From contig NZ_SMJZ01000032.1 in NCBI RefSeq assembly GCF_004348345.1, positions 1 to 53,099 of the forward strand: 53,099 nt of DNA. Direction: 5' to 3'. A program made the position numbers and the translations under genes. The DNA is from Nonomuraea longispora (GTDB lineage: Bacteria > Actinomycetota > Actinomycetes > Streptosporangiales > Streptosporangiaceae). The stretch's first letter is position 1. Each line of letters begins with the position of its first letter. This document shows, in pieces, positions 1 through 9,101 of this stretch. A model generated the notes under the pieces. The model had not been told where the DNA came from. It did not search any database and saw only the letters and a list, made by a program, of their open reading frames with translations.

Positions 1-211
1 GCGCCAGCCACACGGGCCGCCCACCAGCAGCCCTGCCCTCCGGAGTCGGTTGCACGACGATGACGTTGGCTTGGTCGCACACGTCGAGGCAGGCGCTCAC
101 CCGGATTTCGGCGACTTCGGCCAACTGGCGAGTCTGCTCATCGTGATCGAGACCGGGAACCTTGCGCACGCTGCCGCAGCAGCAGTCGCGGCATACGGTG
201 ATCCTTCTCAT
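1..211 (-). CDS. Thioredoxin-like [2Fe-2S] ferredoxin family protein (3' end outside window)
   Basis: This partial gene starts with an ATG at 211 and runs off the left edge. The visible 70 residues begin MRRITVCRDCCCGSVRKVPG and continue to a second cysteine pair, CLDVC. The CxxCCCG cluster followed about 30 residues later by CxxxC is typical of thioredoxin-fold [2Fe-2S] ferredoxins, which hold one cluster for cytoplasmic electron transfer. Its start overlaps the stop of the upstream gene as ATGA, so the two are probably translationally coupled. It lies downstream of metE on the same strand and may belong to the same B12-controlled transcript. The electron partner is unknown. Confidence 0.75.
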   Translation of the reverse strand, partial: MRRITVCRDCCCGSVRKVPGLDHDEQTRQLAEVAEIRVSACLDVCDQANVIVVQPTPEGRAAGGRPVWLA

Positions 212-498
212 GCGTCCTCGACCGTATGAGAGGGATCAACGAGCAGGGCGACAATGGCGCACTTCAGACAATCGCTGTCACACCCGTTGTCCGCTGTGTG
301 GCCAGTCCTGACCAGCTCACTGATCCTTTCCAGCCGATCCTGAGCCAGGTCGAGCTGTGTCCTCAGTCCGCGGAGCCGGTTGCCCTGGGCGCCCATCCGA
401 CGGCGTGTCCCGAGTAGCTGGTCGTAGTCCTCCTGGCTGATGGCCACCATCTCGATCTCACCCAGCCGAAACGCATGCACTTTGGGGGGATTGGTCAT
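208..498 (-). CDS. Small protein with a C-terminal CxxxCxxC motif, function unknown
   Basis: A 96-residue protein (MTNPPKVHAFRLGEIEMVAI at the start) between metE and the ferredoxin-like gene. I chose ATG 498 over the in-frame GTG at 507, because an AAAGGG sequence sits at a better distance from the ATG. The middle is charged and probably helical (about 35-65). The C-terminus has CDSDCLKC, a possible metal or Fe-S ligand set. It overlaps the ferredoxin start by 4 bases (ATGA), which suggests the two products act together. I do not recognise a named family. The N-terminal 25 residues have a faint look of a ligand-sensing or antitoxin-type segment, but there is no convincing match. Confidence 0.65.
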   Translation of the reverse strand: MTNPPKVHAFRLGEIEMVAISQEDYDQLLGTRRRMGAQGNRLRGLRTQLDLAQDRLERISELVRTGHTADNGCDSDCLKCAIVALLVDPSHTVEDA

Positions 499-522
499 CC
501 TGATCACCCTTTCGAGAGGGGT

Positions 523-551
523 GCTGGGCCCGGCCGAACGCCGGGCCCAGC
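523..551 (-). terminator. 12-bp perfect hairpin after metE
   Basis: GCTGGGCCCGGC (523-534) pairs perfectly with GCCGGGCCCAGC (540-551) around a 5-base loop, immediately downstream of the metE stop. There is no U-tract, as is common in high-GC actinomycetes. It may end most metE transcripts and only partly allow reading into the two small genes beyond. Confidence 0.65.
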
Positions 552-558
552 GGCCGGC

Positions 559-2859
559 TCAGCCGTCCCGGCCCTCACGGACCAGGCGCGCCGCCTCCGT
601 GAGATTCCTCAGTGAGCTGCGGACCTCGTCCCACCCGCGGGTCTTCAACCCGCAGTCGGGATTGCCCCACAGCCGCTCGACCGGGATGGCCGCCAGTCCC
701 TCTCGCAGCAGGCGCTCGATCTCGTCGGTGGAGGGCACTCGCGGCGAGTGGATGTCGTACACGCCGGGCCCGACCTCGCGCGGGTAGCCGCCCTCGGCCA
801 GCTCGTGGGCGACCTCCATGTGCGAGCGAGCGGCCTCCAGGCTGATCACATCCGCGTCGAGCGCGTCGATCGCCGCCAGGATCTCGCCGAACTCGGCGTA
901 GCACATGTGCGTGTGGATCTGGGTGTCGTCACGTACGCCGGAGGTGGCCAGCCGGAAAGCCTCGGTCGCCCACTCCAGGTAGGAGGGCCGGTCGGCGGCG
1001 CGCAGCGGGAGCGTCTCGCGCAGAGCGGGCTCGTCGACCTGGACGACGGCCGTCCCCGCGGCCTCCAGGTCGTTCACCTCGTCGCGCAACGCGAGTGCGA
1101 CCTGGCGGGCGGTCTCGCCGAGCGGCTGGTCGTCACGGACGAAGGACCAGGCCAGCATGGTCACCGGCCCGGTGAGCATGCCCTTGACCGGCTTGCTCGT
1201 CTGAGACTGGGCGTAGGTCGTCCAGCGCAGCGTCATCGGCTGCGGGCGGGCGATGTCACCGGCCAGGATCGGCGGGCGCACGTAGCGGCTGCCGTACGAC
1301 TGCACCCAGCCGTGCTGGGTCGCGACGTAGCCGTCGAGTCGCTCGGCGAAGTACTGCACCATGTCGTTGCGCTCGGGCTCCCCGTGCACCAGGACGTCCA
1401 GGCCGGCCTCCTCCTGGAAGGCGAGCACCTGGCGGATCTCGGCGGCGATGCGCTCGTCGTAGGTGGCCTGGTCGATGCGGCCCGCCCGCAGGTCGGCGCG
1501 GGCGACGCGGAGCTCGTTCGTCTGCGGGAACGAGCCGATCGTGGTGGTGGGCAGCAGCGGCAGCTTCAGCCGGGCACGCTGGGCGTCGACCCGCTCGCCG
1601 TAGGATCCGGCACGGCGGGCGTCCGCGTCGGTCACGGCGGCAGCCCGTTCGCGGACCGCCTGGTTGGTGGTCAGCGGCGACGCGGCCCGCGAGCGCAGCG
1701 CGGCCTGGTTGTCGCCGATCAGGTCGGCGATGGCGTTCGTCCCCTTGGAGATGCCCCGGCTCAAGGCGACGATCTCGGCGGTCTTCTGGCGGGCGAAGGC
1801 CAGCCAGCGCCGCACCTCGGGGTCGAGGCCGGTTTCCAGCGTGGCGTCGTACGGCACGTGCAGCAGGGAGCACGAGGCGGCCACATCGACCCGGTCGGCC
1901 AGGCCGAGCAGGGTCCCGAGGGTGGACAGCGACCTCTCCACATCGTTGATCCAGACGTTGCGCCCGTCGACCACGCCCGCGACCAGGCGCTTGCCGGGCA
2001 GCCCACCGGCGCTCGCCAGGTCGTCGAGGTTGGCGGCGGCCGGGCCGGTGAAGTCCAGGCCCAGCCCGTTGACGGGAGCGGCGGCCAGGATCGGGAGGGC
2101 GTCGCCGAGCCGGTCGAAGTAGGTGGCGACGAGGATCTTCGGGCGCTGCTTCAGGGCTCCCAGCTCGCGGTAGGCGCGGGCGAGGGCGTCGAGGGCCGCC
2201 TTCGGCTGGTCCTGCGCGAACGCCGGCTCGTCGAGCTGCACCCACTCGGCGCCCGCCGACAGCAGAAACGTGAGGATCTCGGCATAGACGGGCAGCAGCT
2301 TGTCCAGCAGCGACAGCGGGTCGAAGTCGGCTGCCACGCCCGGCGCGGGCTTGGACAGGAGCAGGTAGGTGACGGGGCCGACCAGCACCGGCCGCGGATT
2401 GTGCCCCTGGAGCAGCGCCTCGTTGAGCTCGCCGACCTGCTTGACGCAATTGGCGGTGAACTCGGTGTCAGGCCCCAGCTCCGGCACAAGGTAGTGGTAG
2501 TTGGTGTCGAACCACTTGGTCATCTCCAGCGGAGCGACGTCCTGGGTGCCGCGGGCCATCGCGAAGTACCCGTCCAGCGCGTCGGCCTCGACGGCCGCTC
2601 GATGGCGTTCGGGGATCGCGCCCACCATGACGCTGGTGTCCAGCACATGGTCGTAGAGCGAGAAGTCGCCGGAGGGAACTTCACCCAGCCCGGCGTCGGC
2701 CAGCTCGCGCCAAGCGGCGCGGCGCAGCCGCGCGGCGGTCTCGTGCAACTCGTCGGCGCTGACCTTGCCGGCCCAGTAGCCCTCGACGGCCTTCTTCAGT
2801 TCGCGGTCGGCTCCCTGACGGGGGTAGCCGTAGACGGTGGCGAGCGAACGCTCGGTCAC
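559..2859 (-). CDS. metE: Cobalamin-independent methionine synthase MetE
   Basis: A 766-residue 5-methyltetrahydropteroyltriglutamate-homocysteine methyltransferase, the usual length for the family. It makes methionine in the cytosol without B12. The N-terminal half opens with [20 protein letters not shown], and the C-terminal catalytic barrel holds [10 protein letters not shown]. The zinc and homocysteine site is visible as HTHMCYAEF, a Glu in [10 protein letters not shown] and the Cys of [11 protein letters not shown]. The GTG start at 2859 has a strong AAGGAGAG site. A cobalamin riboswitch about 140 bases upstream shows that it is shut off when B12 is plentiful, which implies that a B12-dependent MetH exists elsewhere in the genome. 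Confidence 0.97.
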   Translation of the reverse strand: MTERSLATVYGYPRQGADRELKKAVEGYWAGKVSADELHETAARLRRAAWRELADAGLGEVPSGDFSLYDHVLDTSVMVGAIPERHRAAVEADALDGYFAMARGTQDVAPLEMTKWFDTNYHYLVPELGPDTEFTANCVKQVGELNEALLQGHNPRPVLVGPVTYLLLSKPAPGVAADFDPLSLLDKLLPVYAEILTFLLSAGAEWVQLDEPAFAQDQPKAALDALARAYRELGALKQRPKILVATYFDRLGDALPILAAAPVNGLGLDFTGPAAANLDDLASAGGLPGKRLVAGVVDGRNVWINDVERSLSTLGTLLGLADRVDVAASCSLLHVPYDATLETGLDPEVRRWLAFARQKTAEIVALSRGISKGTNAIADLIGDNQAALRSRAASPLTTNQAVRERAAAVTDADARRAGSYGERVDAQRARLKLPLLPTTTIGSFPQTNELRVARADLRAGRIDQATYDERIAAEIRQVLAFQEEAGLDVLVHGEPERNDMVQYFAERLDGYVATQHGWVQSYGSRYVRPPILAGDIARPQPMTLRWTTYAQSQTSKPVKGMLTGPVTMLAWSFVRDDQPLGETARQVALALRDEVNDLEAAGTAVVQVDEPALRETLPLRAADRPSYLEWATEAFRLATSGVRDDTQIHTHMCYAEFGEILAAIDALDADVISLEAARSHMEVAHELAEGGYPREVGPGVYDIHSPRVPSTDEIERLLREGLAAIPVERLWGNPDCGLKTRGWDEVRSSLRNLTEAARLVREGRDG

Positions 2860-2999
2860 GAAACTCTCCTTCGCGAGTCACGGAAGACATCCGCGGCACT
2901 CGGACGAAGGCACACGCAAGCGACGTGAGCATGCATCGCCCACGTGCTCGCCGGGCCCTCCCTCGAGGCCGTCGACGTCACCGCACGCAGGATGCGAGC

Positions 3000-3182
3000 G
3001 GGCAGTGGCAGGTCTTCGGACTCGTGGGCGTCTTGCTTGTTCCTACTGGCCGTCGCTTCCCCGGCCTTCTGGCCGAGTGCTGATGACGGCGTTCGTTCCC
3101 ACTCACCGCTGCGGGGCAGTCCCGGATTCGCACCAGGTTCCCTCTTGCGACTCCTTGCCTGGCTGGCAGGGAGAACCGACTG
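3000..3182 (-). promoter_or_regulatory. Cobalamin (B12) riboswitch controlling metE
   Basis: Read on the minus strand, the leader has the hallmark core CTGGTGCGAATCCGGG followed by ACTGCCCCGCAGCGGTGA (about 3095-3138). The B12-box region CCGAAGACCTGCCACTGCCC ends at about 3001. A GGTTCTCC/GAGGGAACC stem lies before the core. Order and spacing match the cobalamin riboswitch aptamer. The segment 2870-2995 to the metE start is the likely expression platform. Bound adenosylcobalamin is expected to block metE expression. Confidence 0.95.
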
Positions 3183-3423
3183 CGTACCACACCCTAGAGC
3201 CAACCGGGGATGGAAGAAACCGTGTCCGGGTACTGGACAGCTACGACGCCCAGCTGTACGGCCGTGCTACTTCCGGAGCCCGGACAGCGCACGCACGCCG
3301 CCTCGGTTCAGCCTCCCCTGGTCAGATCGGCTTCGGACGCAGGCCCAGTCGTGAGCGGGACAGGTGGGGCTGGTGCCATTTCGGGCTGGACCGCCGAGCC
3401 CCTGAGTGCGAGCATCCGTCTGA
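3183..3423. other. Intergenic region holding the metE promoter
   Basis: There is no credible gene between the end of the ABC transporter gene and the riboswitch. It must hold the metE promoter, but I cannot assign a -35/-10 pair with confidence. Confidence 0.5.
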
Positions 3424-5190
3424 TCACTCGTGTACGAGCTGGGTGGCCAGCAGTTCGGTGTAGGCACCCGTACGCGCGATGAGTTCCGCGTGCGTGCCGG
3501 TCTCCGCGATGTGGCCTCCGTCCAGGACGACGATGCGGTCAGCTGTGCGGATCGTGGACAGGCGGTGGGCGATGACGAGCGTGGTGCGGTCACGCCGTGC
3601 CGCGGTCATGGCGGCGGCGACCTCCTGCTCGCTCTCCGCGTCGAGGTTGGAGACGGCCTCGTCCATGATGAGGATGGGCGAGTCCTTGAGCAGGGCGCGG
3701 GCGATGGCGATGCGCTGACGCTGTCCGCCGGACAGGCGGGCGCCGAGTTCGCCGGGCAGGGTGTCGTAGCCGTCGGGCAGGCCGGTGATGAACTCGTGGG
3801 CGTGGGCGGCACGGGCGGCCGCTTCCACGTCCTCGTCGGGGGCATCGGGGCGGCCGAGGCGGATGTTGTCGCGCAGCGGGATGTTGAACAGGTAGACGTC
3901 CTGGGGCACGAGGGTGATCAGACTGCGCAGATCTTCCTGGGGGAAGTCGCGGATGTCGTGGCCGCCGATCTCGATGGCCCCCGCCGTGACGTCCCACATG
4001 CGCATGAGCAGGCTGGCGCAGGTGGACTTGCCGGCGCCGGAGTGGCCGACCAGGGCGACCGTCTCGCCGGGTGCGATGTCGAGGGTGACGCCCGCGAGCG
4101 CTTCGGGCAGATCGGGGGCGTAACGGAAGCGGACCCCGTCGAAGCGGACGCGAGGCTCGACGGGACCGGGAGGTGCGGCCGTCACCCGGTCGGTGACCGG
4201 GGCGGGGGTGTCGAGGATGGTCATGATGCGGTCGCCGGCGGCGATGACGAGGTTGAGGTCGCGGGCGACGTCGGTCACGGCGATGACCGGGGCGAACGTG
4301 GTGGCGGCCAGGATGACGGCCACCGGGAAGAGGGTGGGCTGCAGGCTGCCCGCCGACGTCAGCAGGGCGGCGGTGACCAGGACGGCGAGGAGGCCGAGGG
4401 TGGTGGCGGCGTTGGTGACGGCGTGTTCGAGGCCGGAGCGGCGGCCGTGCGCGAGTTTGGCGTCCAGGAGCCGCTGGTCGTGTTCGGCCAGCCGGTCGAG
4501 CTGGCGGGCGCCGGCTCCGGAGGTCAGTAGTTCGCGCAGGCCCTGGAGGGTGTCGACGGCTTCGGCGTTGAGCTCGCCGAGTTCGGCGCGCAGCCTGGCG
4601 CCCTGGGCGGCGGCGTGTTTGCGCAGCCAGGCGGGCAGGAGCGCGAGCAGGATCAGGGCGGGGGCGAGGGCCGCTGCGAGGGCGGGATGGAAGACGGCCA
4701 GGGCGGTCAGCGCGGCGACGGGGACGGTGACGGCGCTGATGAGCGGGCTGAGGGTGTGGGCGAACCACAGTTCCAGTTGTTCGACGTCGGAGATGGCGGT
4801 GCTGCCGAGGTCGCCGGAGCGTCGCTGGAGGAGATAGCCGGGGGCGAGGCGTTCGAAGGCGGCGTAGACGCGCCCACGGACGTCGGCCAGCACGCGGAAG
4901 GCCGCGACGTGGGCGAGGTAGGACTCCAGCCATGGGGTGAGGGCCAGGAAGGGCAGGAGGAGGCCGAGCGCGATCAGGCCGCCGCGCAGCTCGTCGGGGG
5001 TGGAGCCGGTGATGGCGCGGCTGACGACCCACGCGCCGACTCCGGCGGAGGCGAGGACGACCAGGTGGTGGGCGATGCCGCTGGCGATCGCGGTGAACAG
5101 CAGCGGCCGGTGGGGGCCCAGCAGGGCGAGCAACGGGCGGAACCGGGCTCCGGGCCGGGGCCGGGGGGTGGTGGCGGTGAGGGTGGTCAT
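3424..5190 (-). CDS. ABC transporter, fused membrane and ATPase domains (half-transporter B)
   Basis: A 588-residue half-transporter of the type I exporter fold. Residues about 20-315 form the six-helix membrane domain and about 340-588 the ATPase. Walker A is GHSGAGKST, the signature LSGGQRQR, Walker B ILIMDEAV, and the H-loop IAHRLST. Its start overlaps the end of the next upstream half-transporter (ATGA at 5187-5190), so the two are expected to form a heterodimer. The pair resembles CydDC-like or siderophore-type exporter-fold systems, but the substrate cannot be read from the sequence. The upstream superoxide dismutase with a candidate nickel-regulator box makes a metal or metallophore substrate possible. 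Confidence 0.88.
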   Translation of the reverse strand: MTTLTATTPRPRPGARFRPLLALLGPHRPLLFTAIASGIAHHLVVLASAGVGAWVVSRAITGSTPDELRGGLIALGLLLPFLALTPWLESYLAHVAAFRVLADVRGRVYAAFERLAPGYLLQRRSGDLGSTAISDVEQLELWFAHTLSPLISAVTVPVAALTALAVFHPALAAALAPALILLALLPAWLRKHAAAQGARLRAELGELNAEAVDTLQGLRELLTSGAGARQLDRLAEHDQRLLDAKLAHGRRSGLEHAVTNAATTLGLLAVLVTAALLTSAGSLQPTLFPVAVILAATTFAPVIAVTDVARDLNLVIAAGDRIMTILDTPAPVTDRVTAAPPGPVEPRVRFDGVRFRYAPDLPEALAGVTLDIAPGETVALVGHSGAGKSTCASLLMRMWDVTAGAIEIGGHDIRDFPQEDLRSLITLVPQDVYLFNIPLRDNIRLGRPDAPDEDVEAAARAAHAHEFITGLPDGYDTLPGELGARLSGGQRQRIAIARALLKDSPILIMDEAVSNLDAESEQEVAAAMTAARRDRTTLVIAHRLSTIRTADRIVVLDGGHIAETGTHAELIARTGAYTELLATQLVHE

Positions 5191-6905
5191 CGGGTGGCTC
5201 CGTCCTGGGCGGCGACGAGGCGGGCGTACGCGCCCTGGCCGGCCAGCAGTTCGCCGGGCGGCCCGGCTTCGGCGATGAGCCCGTCGGCCATGACGATGAT
5301 GCGGTCGGCGGTGCGTACGGTCGACAGCCGGTGGGCGATCATGAGGGTGGTCCGGCCGCCGGACAGGGTGTCGAGGGCGTGCTGGATGGCGGCCTCGTTA
5401 GCGGCGTCGACGCTGGAGGTGGCCTCGTCGAGGACGAGGATGGGGGCGTCCTTGAGCAGGGCGCGGGCGATGGCGATGCGCTGGCGTTCGCCGCCGGACA
5501 GCTTCAGGCCGCGCTCGCCCACCACGGTGTCGTAGCCGTCGGGCAGCGCGGCGATGAAGTCGTGCGCCCGCGCGGCGCGGGCGGCGGCTTCGAGCTGGTC
5601 GTCGGTGGCGCCGGGCTGGGCGAGCGCGAGATTGCGGCGGACTGTGCCGTGGAAGAGGTAGGTGTCCTGGGAGACCACCGCGACCAGGGCGCGCAGCCGG
5701 TCGAGGGGCAGGTCGCGCACATCGACGCCGTTGACGGTGACGCGCCCGGACTCCGGGTCGAAGAAGCGCAGGAGCAGCGAGGCGACGGTGGTCTTGCCCG
5801 CACCGGAGCGGCCGACCAGGGCGACGCGCTCGCCCGGCTCGATGGCGAGACGGAAGCCGTCCAGGGCGGGACGGTCGCGGTCGCGATAGGTGAACAGCAC
5901 GTCCTCGAAGGCCACGGACGGTGGGCCGGTCAGGCTGGGGTCGGCCGTGCCCTGCGCGGGGTCGGGGGAGTCGAGGATCTCGAAGACCGCCTTGAGCGAA
6001 GGGACGGCGTTGTAGCTGGAGTGGTAGGCGGCCTCCAGTTCCTTCAGCGGCCGGAAGCTCTCGGCGGTCAGCAGCAGGATGATCAGCAGCTCGGTGACGG
6101 TCAGCTCGCCGGCGGCCAGCCGCAGCGCGCCGGTGCCCAGGGCGACGGCGGTGCCCAGGCCGATGACGAACGCGACGCCGCCGACGTAGCCGATGACGGC
6201 GGCCATGAGGCGGATCGAGTCGCGGCAGAACTGCCCGGCCAGGTGGCCCAGCTCGGCGCCGCGGCGGCCACTGGCGTTGAACGCCTTGAGCGTCGCCATG
6301 CCCTGCAGCGCGTCCAGGTTCTCGGCGTACAGGCCCTTGTAGCCGCGGAACCAGGCGGCGTTGCGGTCACGCAGCACGCGGTCCGACAGCAGCGGCAGCA
6401 CCGGCAGGAGCAGGGCGCAGGCCAGGACGACAGCGCCGACCAGCGGATCCAGCATGAAGAGGTAGGCGGTGACCGCGACCGCGCCGAGGACGGCGGCGAT
6501 CATCTGGGGCAGGAACTTGCCGACGTAGGCGTCGGCGGTCTCGATGCTGTCCACGAGGGTGGTCTGGGCGGAGCCGGTGCGTCCGCGCTGGGCGTGGGCG
6601 GGGCCGAGGCGCAGCAGTTTGGCGGTCAGGCGGCGACGCAGCTCAGCCTTGACGGCGGCCGAGGTCCGCAACGCGACGCCGTCACGGACGGCCAGCGCGC
6701 CGCTGCGCAGGAGTTGCAGGGCGACGACCGCGGCGACGAGCCAGACGATCGAGCCCGCGCCCTGCCCGCCGAACACGCGTGCCAGGGCCTGGGCGACAAG
6801 CACGCCCTGACCGATGTAGGTGGCGGTGATGGACAGCAACAGCAGGACGAGTCCGGCCAGGCGCCATCGGATCCGGGGCGACATGGCCAGCAGCCGGGTG
6901 ATCAC
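5187..6905 (-). CDS. ABC transporter, fused membrane and ATPase domains (half-transporter A)
   Basis: A 572-residue partner of the following gene. I chose GTG 6905 ([14 protein letters not shown]) because AGGAGA lies just upstream. An open frame extends to 6959 without a good ribosome site. The membrane domain is about 1-300 and the ATPase about 325-572, with [17 protein letters not shown] and ILVLDEAT. It follows the GNAT gene by 37 bases and overlaps half-transporter B by 4 bases. All four genes from the dismutase onward therefore look like one operon. CydD-like sequence style is noted, but no cytochrome bd genes are nearby. Confidence 0.88.
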   Translation of the reverse strand: MITRLLAMSPRIRWRLAGLVLLLLSITATYIGQGVLVAQALARVFGGQGAGSIVWLVAAVVALQLLRSGALAVRDGVALRTSAAVKAELRRRLTAKLLRLGPAHAQRGRTGSAQTTLVDSIETADAYVGKFLPQMIAAVLGAVAVTAYLFMLDPLVGAVVLACALLLPVLPLLSDRVLRDRNAAWFRGYKGLYAENLDALQGMATLKAFNASGRRGAELGHLAGQFCRDSIRLMAAVIGYVGGVAFVIGLGTAVALGTGALRLAAGELTVTELLIILLLTAESFRPLKELEAAYHSSYNAVPSLKAVFEILDSPDPAQGTADPSLTGPPSVAFEDVLFTYRDRDRPALDGFRLAIEPGERVALVGRSGAGKTTVASLLLRFFDPESGRVTVNGVDVRDLPLDRLRALVAVVSQDTYLFHGTVRRNLALAQPGATDDQLEAAARAARAHDFIAALPDGYDTVVGERGLKLSGGERQRIAIARALLKDAPILVLDEATSSVDAANEAAIQHALDTLSGGRTTLMIAHRLSTVRTADRIIVMADGLIAEAGPPGELLAGQGAYARLVAAQDGATR

Positions 6906-6942
6906 ATTTTCTCCTGAGAGCGTTCGCGGGTGGGGAGAGGTC

Positions 6943-7518
6943 TCACGCCGCCCGCCCATGAGATCCCCCGGGAGCAGCCCTGAGCATGATCAATCTGAAC
7001 TGGTGATCAGCGTTCAGGAGCGCTGCCACGCGCCACCCTCTGCGGCGGTACAGTCCGAGCGCGGCGCTCGCCTGAGGATGCGTGGACAGCCACCACGATG
7101 CTTCGGGGGAGGCGGACAGTAAGGTGTCGTGCAGGCGCATCCCGAGACCGCGTCCCCGCTGGGCCGGTAGGACCGCCAACTCCCGCAGGGTGATGTCCCC
7201 GCAGGGCATCTGGGAGGCTAGGAGCGCGAGGCGGGAACAGCGTACGCCATAGGCGAAACCATGGACCTGGTCGCCGCGCAGGGCCACTGCGAGAGTGAAT
7301 CCCGGTTTTAATGCGTCGTTGGCGAGTCGCTCGGCGATCGCGCGGGCTGCCTCCCGAGGCTCGGCCCATGGGGGACGGGTGAAGGTCTGACCTGCCACAT
7401 CCGCCACGGCGGCCAGTAAGCCGGGCGTCTCGATCGCCGGGACGAGACGGATCTCAGAGTTGGCGGCACCCGCCTGGCCCTGCGGACCAAGCTCGGGCCA
7501 GGCGGGCGTCGCCGGCAT
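6943..7518 (-). CDS. GNAT family N-acetyltransferase
   Basis: A 191-residue acetyl-CoA dependent acetyltransferase. Motif A is clear as ELAVLPAQRGRGLGMRLHD, with the R/Q-x-x-G-x-G/A acetyl-CoA loop. It is followed by a typical C-terminal LGLYRRRGW segment. ATG 7518 lies 5 bases after the dismutase stop, pointing to coupled translation. An upstream in-frame start at 7584 would lie inside the dismutase gene and is rejected. The acceptor substrate is unknown. Position in the dismutase-ABC operon suggests a linked stress or metal role, but that is inference. Confidence 0.82.
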   Translation of the reverse strand: MPATPAWPELGPQGQAGAANSEIRLVPAIETPGLLAAVADVAGQTFTRPPWAEPREAARAIAERLANDALKPGFTLAVALRGDQVHGFAYGVRCSRLALLASQMPCGDITLRELAVLPAQRGRGLGMRLHDTLLSASPEASWWLSTHPQASAALGLYRRRGWRVAALLNADHQFRLIMLRAAPGGSHGRAA

Positions 7519-7523
7519 CGGGG

Positions 7524-8126
7524 TCAGGCGCCCTTGGCGGCGTCGTAGCGGGCGATCACGTCGTTCCAGTTGATCAGGCCCCAAAGCTTCTCGACATAGT
7601 CCGGACGCACGTTTCGGTACTGCAGGTAGTAGGCGTGCTCCCAGGCATCGAACACGAGGAGAGGGGTGCTGTTCATGCCGATGTTGCCGTGGTGGTCGTA
7701 GACCTGCTCGACGACCAGGCGGCGGCCCAGCGGCTCCCAGGCCAGCACGCCCCAGCCCGACCCCTGGACGGTCGCGGTGGCGGTGGTGAGCTGCTTCTTG
7801 AAGGCGTCGAAGGAGCCGAAGTGCTCGGTGATGGCTTCGCCCAGCTCGCCGTCGGGGCGGTCGCCGCCGTCGGGAGACAAGTTCTGCCAGAAGATCGTGT
7901 GCAGAACGTGCCCGGACAGGTTGAACGCGAACGTCTTCTCCAGCCCGACGAGGCCGCCGAACTCGCCCTTGTCGCGCGCCTCGGCCAGCCGCTCCAGGGT
8001 GTCGTTGGCGCCCTTGACGTACGCCGCGTGGTGCTTGGCGTGGTGCAGCTCCAGGATCTCGCCGGTGATGGCGGGCTCCAGCGCCGCGTAGTCGTAGGGC
8101 ATGTCCGGAAGGGTGTACTCACCCAT
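7524..8126 (-). CDS. sodF: Superoxide dismutase, Fe/Mn type
   Basis: A 200-residue cytosolic superoxide dismutase of normal length. The metal ligands are visible: His 28 in [13 protein letters not shown], the His of HVLHTIFW, and Asp and His in [10 protein letters not shown]. The ATG at 8126 has a strong GGAGGAGAG site. It heads a minus-strand run with the GNAT gene and two ABC genes. In streptomycetes the Fe-type enzyme is repressed by nickel through Nur. A matching 17-base box lies 26 bases upstream of the start, so I favour the iron (SodF) type, although Fe and Mn forms are hard to tell apart by eye. Confidence 0.93.
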   Translation of the reverse strand: MGEYTLPDMPYDYAALEPAITGEILELHHAKHHAAYVKGANDTLERLAEARDKGEFGGLVGLEKTFAFNLSGHVLHTIFWQNLSPDGGDRPDGELGEAITEHFGSFDAFKKQLTTATATVQGSGWGVLAWEPLGRRLVVEQVYDHHGNIGMNSTPLLVFDAWEHAYYLQYRNVRPDYVEKLWGLINWNDVIARYDAAKGA

Positions 8127-8151
8127 GGTGTCTCTCCTCCAAAGCCTCTAC

Positions 8152-8168
8152 TTGCATATAACTCGCAA
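8152..8168. promoter_or_regulatory. Candidate Nur (nickel-responsive Fur-family) box
   Basis: TTGCATATAACTCGCAA lies 26 bases upstream of the dismutase start. It fits the layout TTGC(aa)-N5-(tt)GCAA that I recall for the Nur site in front of Streptomyces sodF: 17 bases, outer TTGC/GCAA arms intact, inner pairs degenerate. Its place near the promoter fits repression of the dismutase operon by nickel. Confidence 0.5.
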
Positions 8169-8678
8169 CAACCATAGTCCGGCAACTGGCTCGCACGAGA
8201 GACGGCATGCCGACGACATCGGCCTCAACTGCGCGGCGGATGGCCAGCCGGGTTCGTCCGGGCTGTCTGACCCATCGGTTCCGCAAGCTGATGGTGCCGG
8301 CGGCCTGCCGGCGACCTGCGGCACGGCACTGACAGGACATGTGAACCTGCCTACCGTCTGAGGACCGCCGTGATGAAGCGGCCTCTCCTGCGGCCTGGAG
8401 CGAGCCGGTCGATGTCACGGCTGGAGCGGCACCGCACCACGCTCACCAGCGTCGCCCTGCCTGTGCACAGCACCGACCGGCCGCCCCCTGGCCGGGAAGA
8501 GCCGACGGCGGGCGACGTGACCATCATGCTCGACGCCCGGTACGACTCTCTCGGGACCGAGGACGACATCCTCGGCGAGAGGCCAGGGGCGGGAGGTGAT
8601 GAGCGGATCGTGCGTGTCTGGGGGCGGACCATTCGTGACACCCTGTATCGAGACAGACGGCGTTGCTACACTCCGGCC
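8169..8678. other. Gap with no firm gene
   Basis: About 500 bases between the dismutase promoter and the truncated membrane gene. Open frames exist on both strands here, but none has a recognisable domain or a good start. It may be eroded DNA at the left edge of the accessory region. Confidence 0.4.
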
Positions 8679-9101
8679 ATGAAGTGCCGGAAGCGGACGG
8701 TGCGCGGCCTGCGCTCGGCCCTGGTGGCACTCAGCACCATCGCGATCGCAGTCGCTGCCCACCGCGCTCACGGAACGACCCCGCCACTGCTGGCCCTGGT
8801 CCCCGTTGTCCTGGTGGCCTGGGGCATCGCCTACGCCTTGGTGGGCCGCAGGATGGCCCGGTGGGAACTGCTGGCCCTGCTCGGCGCCGCGCAGGTCGGC
8901 ATCCATGGCCTCAGCGTCTACCTGACGGCCCCCGGCCACCACGATCCCGGTCACTCCGGCATCGGCGACTCCTCGACGCCGATGGTCCTCACGCACGCGG
9001 CGGCCACCGTGCTCACCGCGCTGTTGCTGGAGTACGGCGAGCGCATGTGGTGGGGTCTGCTCTCCTTGGCCGGAGTTCGGCAGCATTGCGCCTGCCGATA
9101 A
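8679..9101 (+). pseudogene. Membrane protein truncated by an insertion sequence
   Basis: A 140-residue frame from ATG 8679 with several hydrophobic helices (for example SALVALSTIAIAVAAHRAHG and LLALVPVVLVAWGIAYALVG) and a His-rich loop APGHHDPGHSG. The style is that of small actinobacterial integral membrane proteins found near copper/YcnI loci. The native sequence stops at about 9086. The last five residues (CACR and the codon before) are encoded by the terminal repeat of the adjoining IS, so the C-terminus is lost. Function unknown. Confidence 0.65.

Noticed and set aside
748..2928. Long plus-strand open frame opposite metE (726 codons)
   Set aside because: It mirrors metE codons in very high-GC DNA, has no domain and low-complexity Gly/Arg/Val composition. 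The riboswitch and ribosome site support metE on the minus strand.
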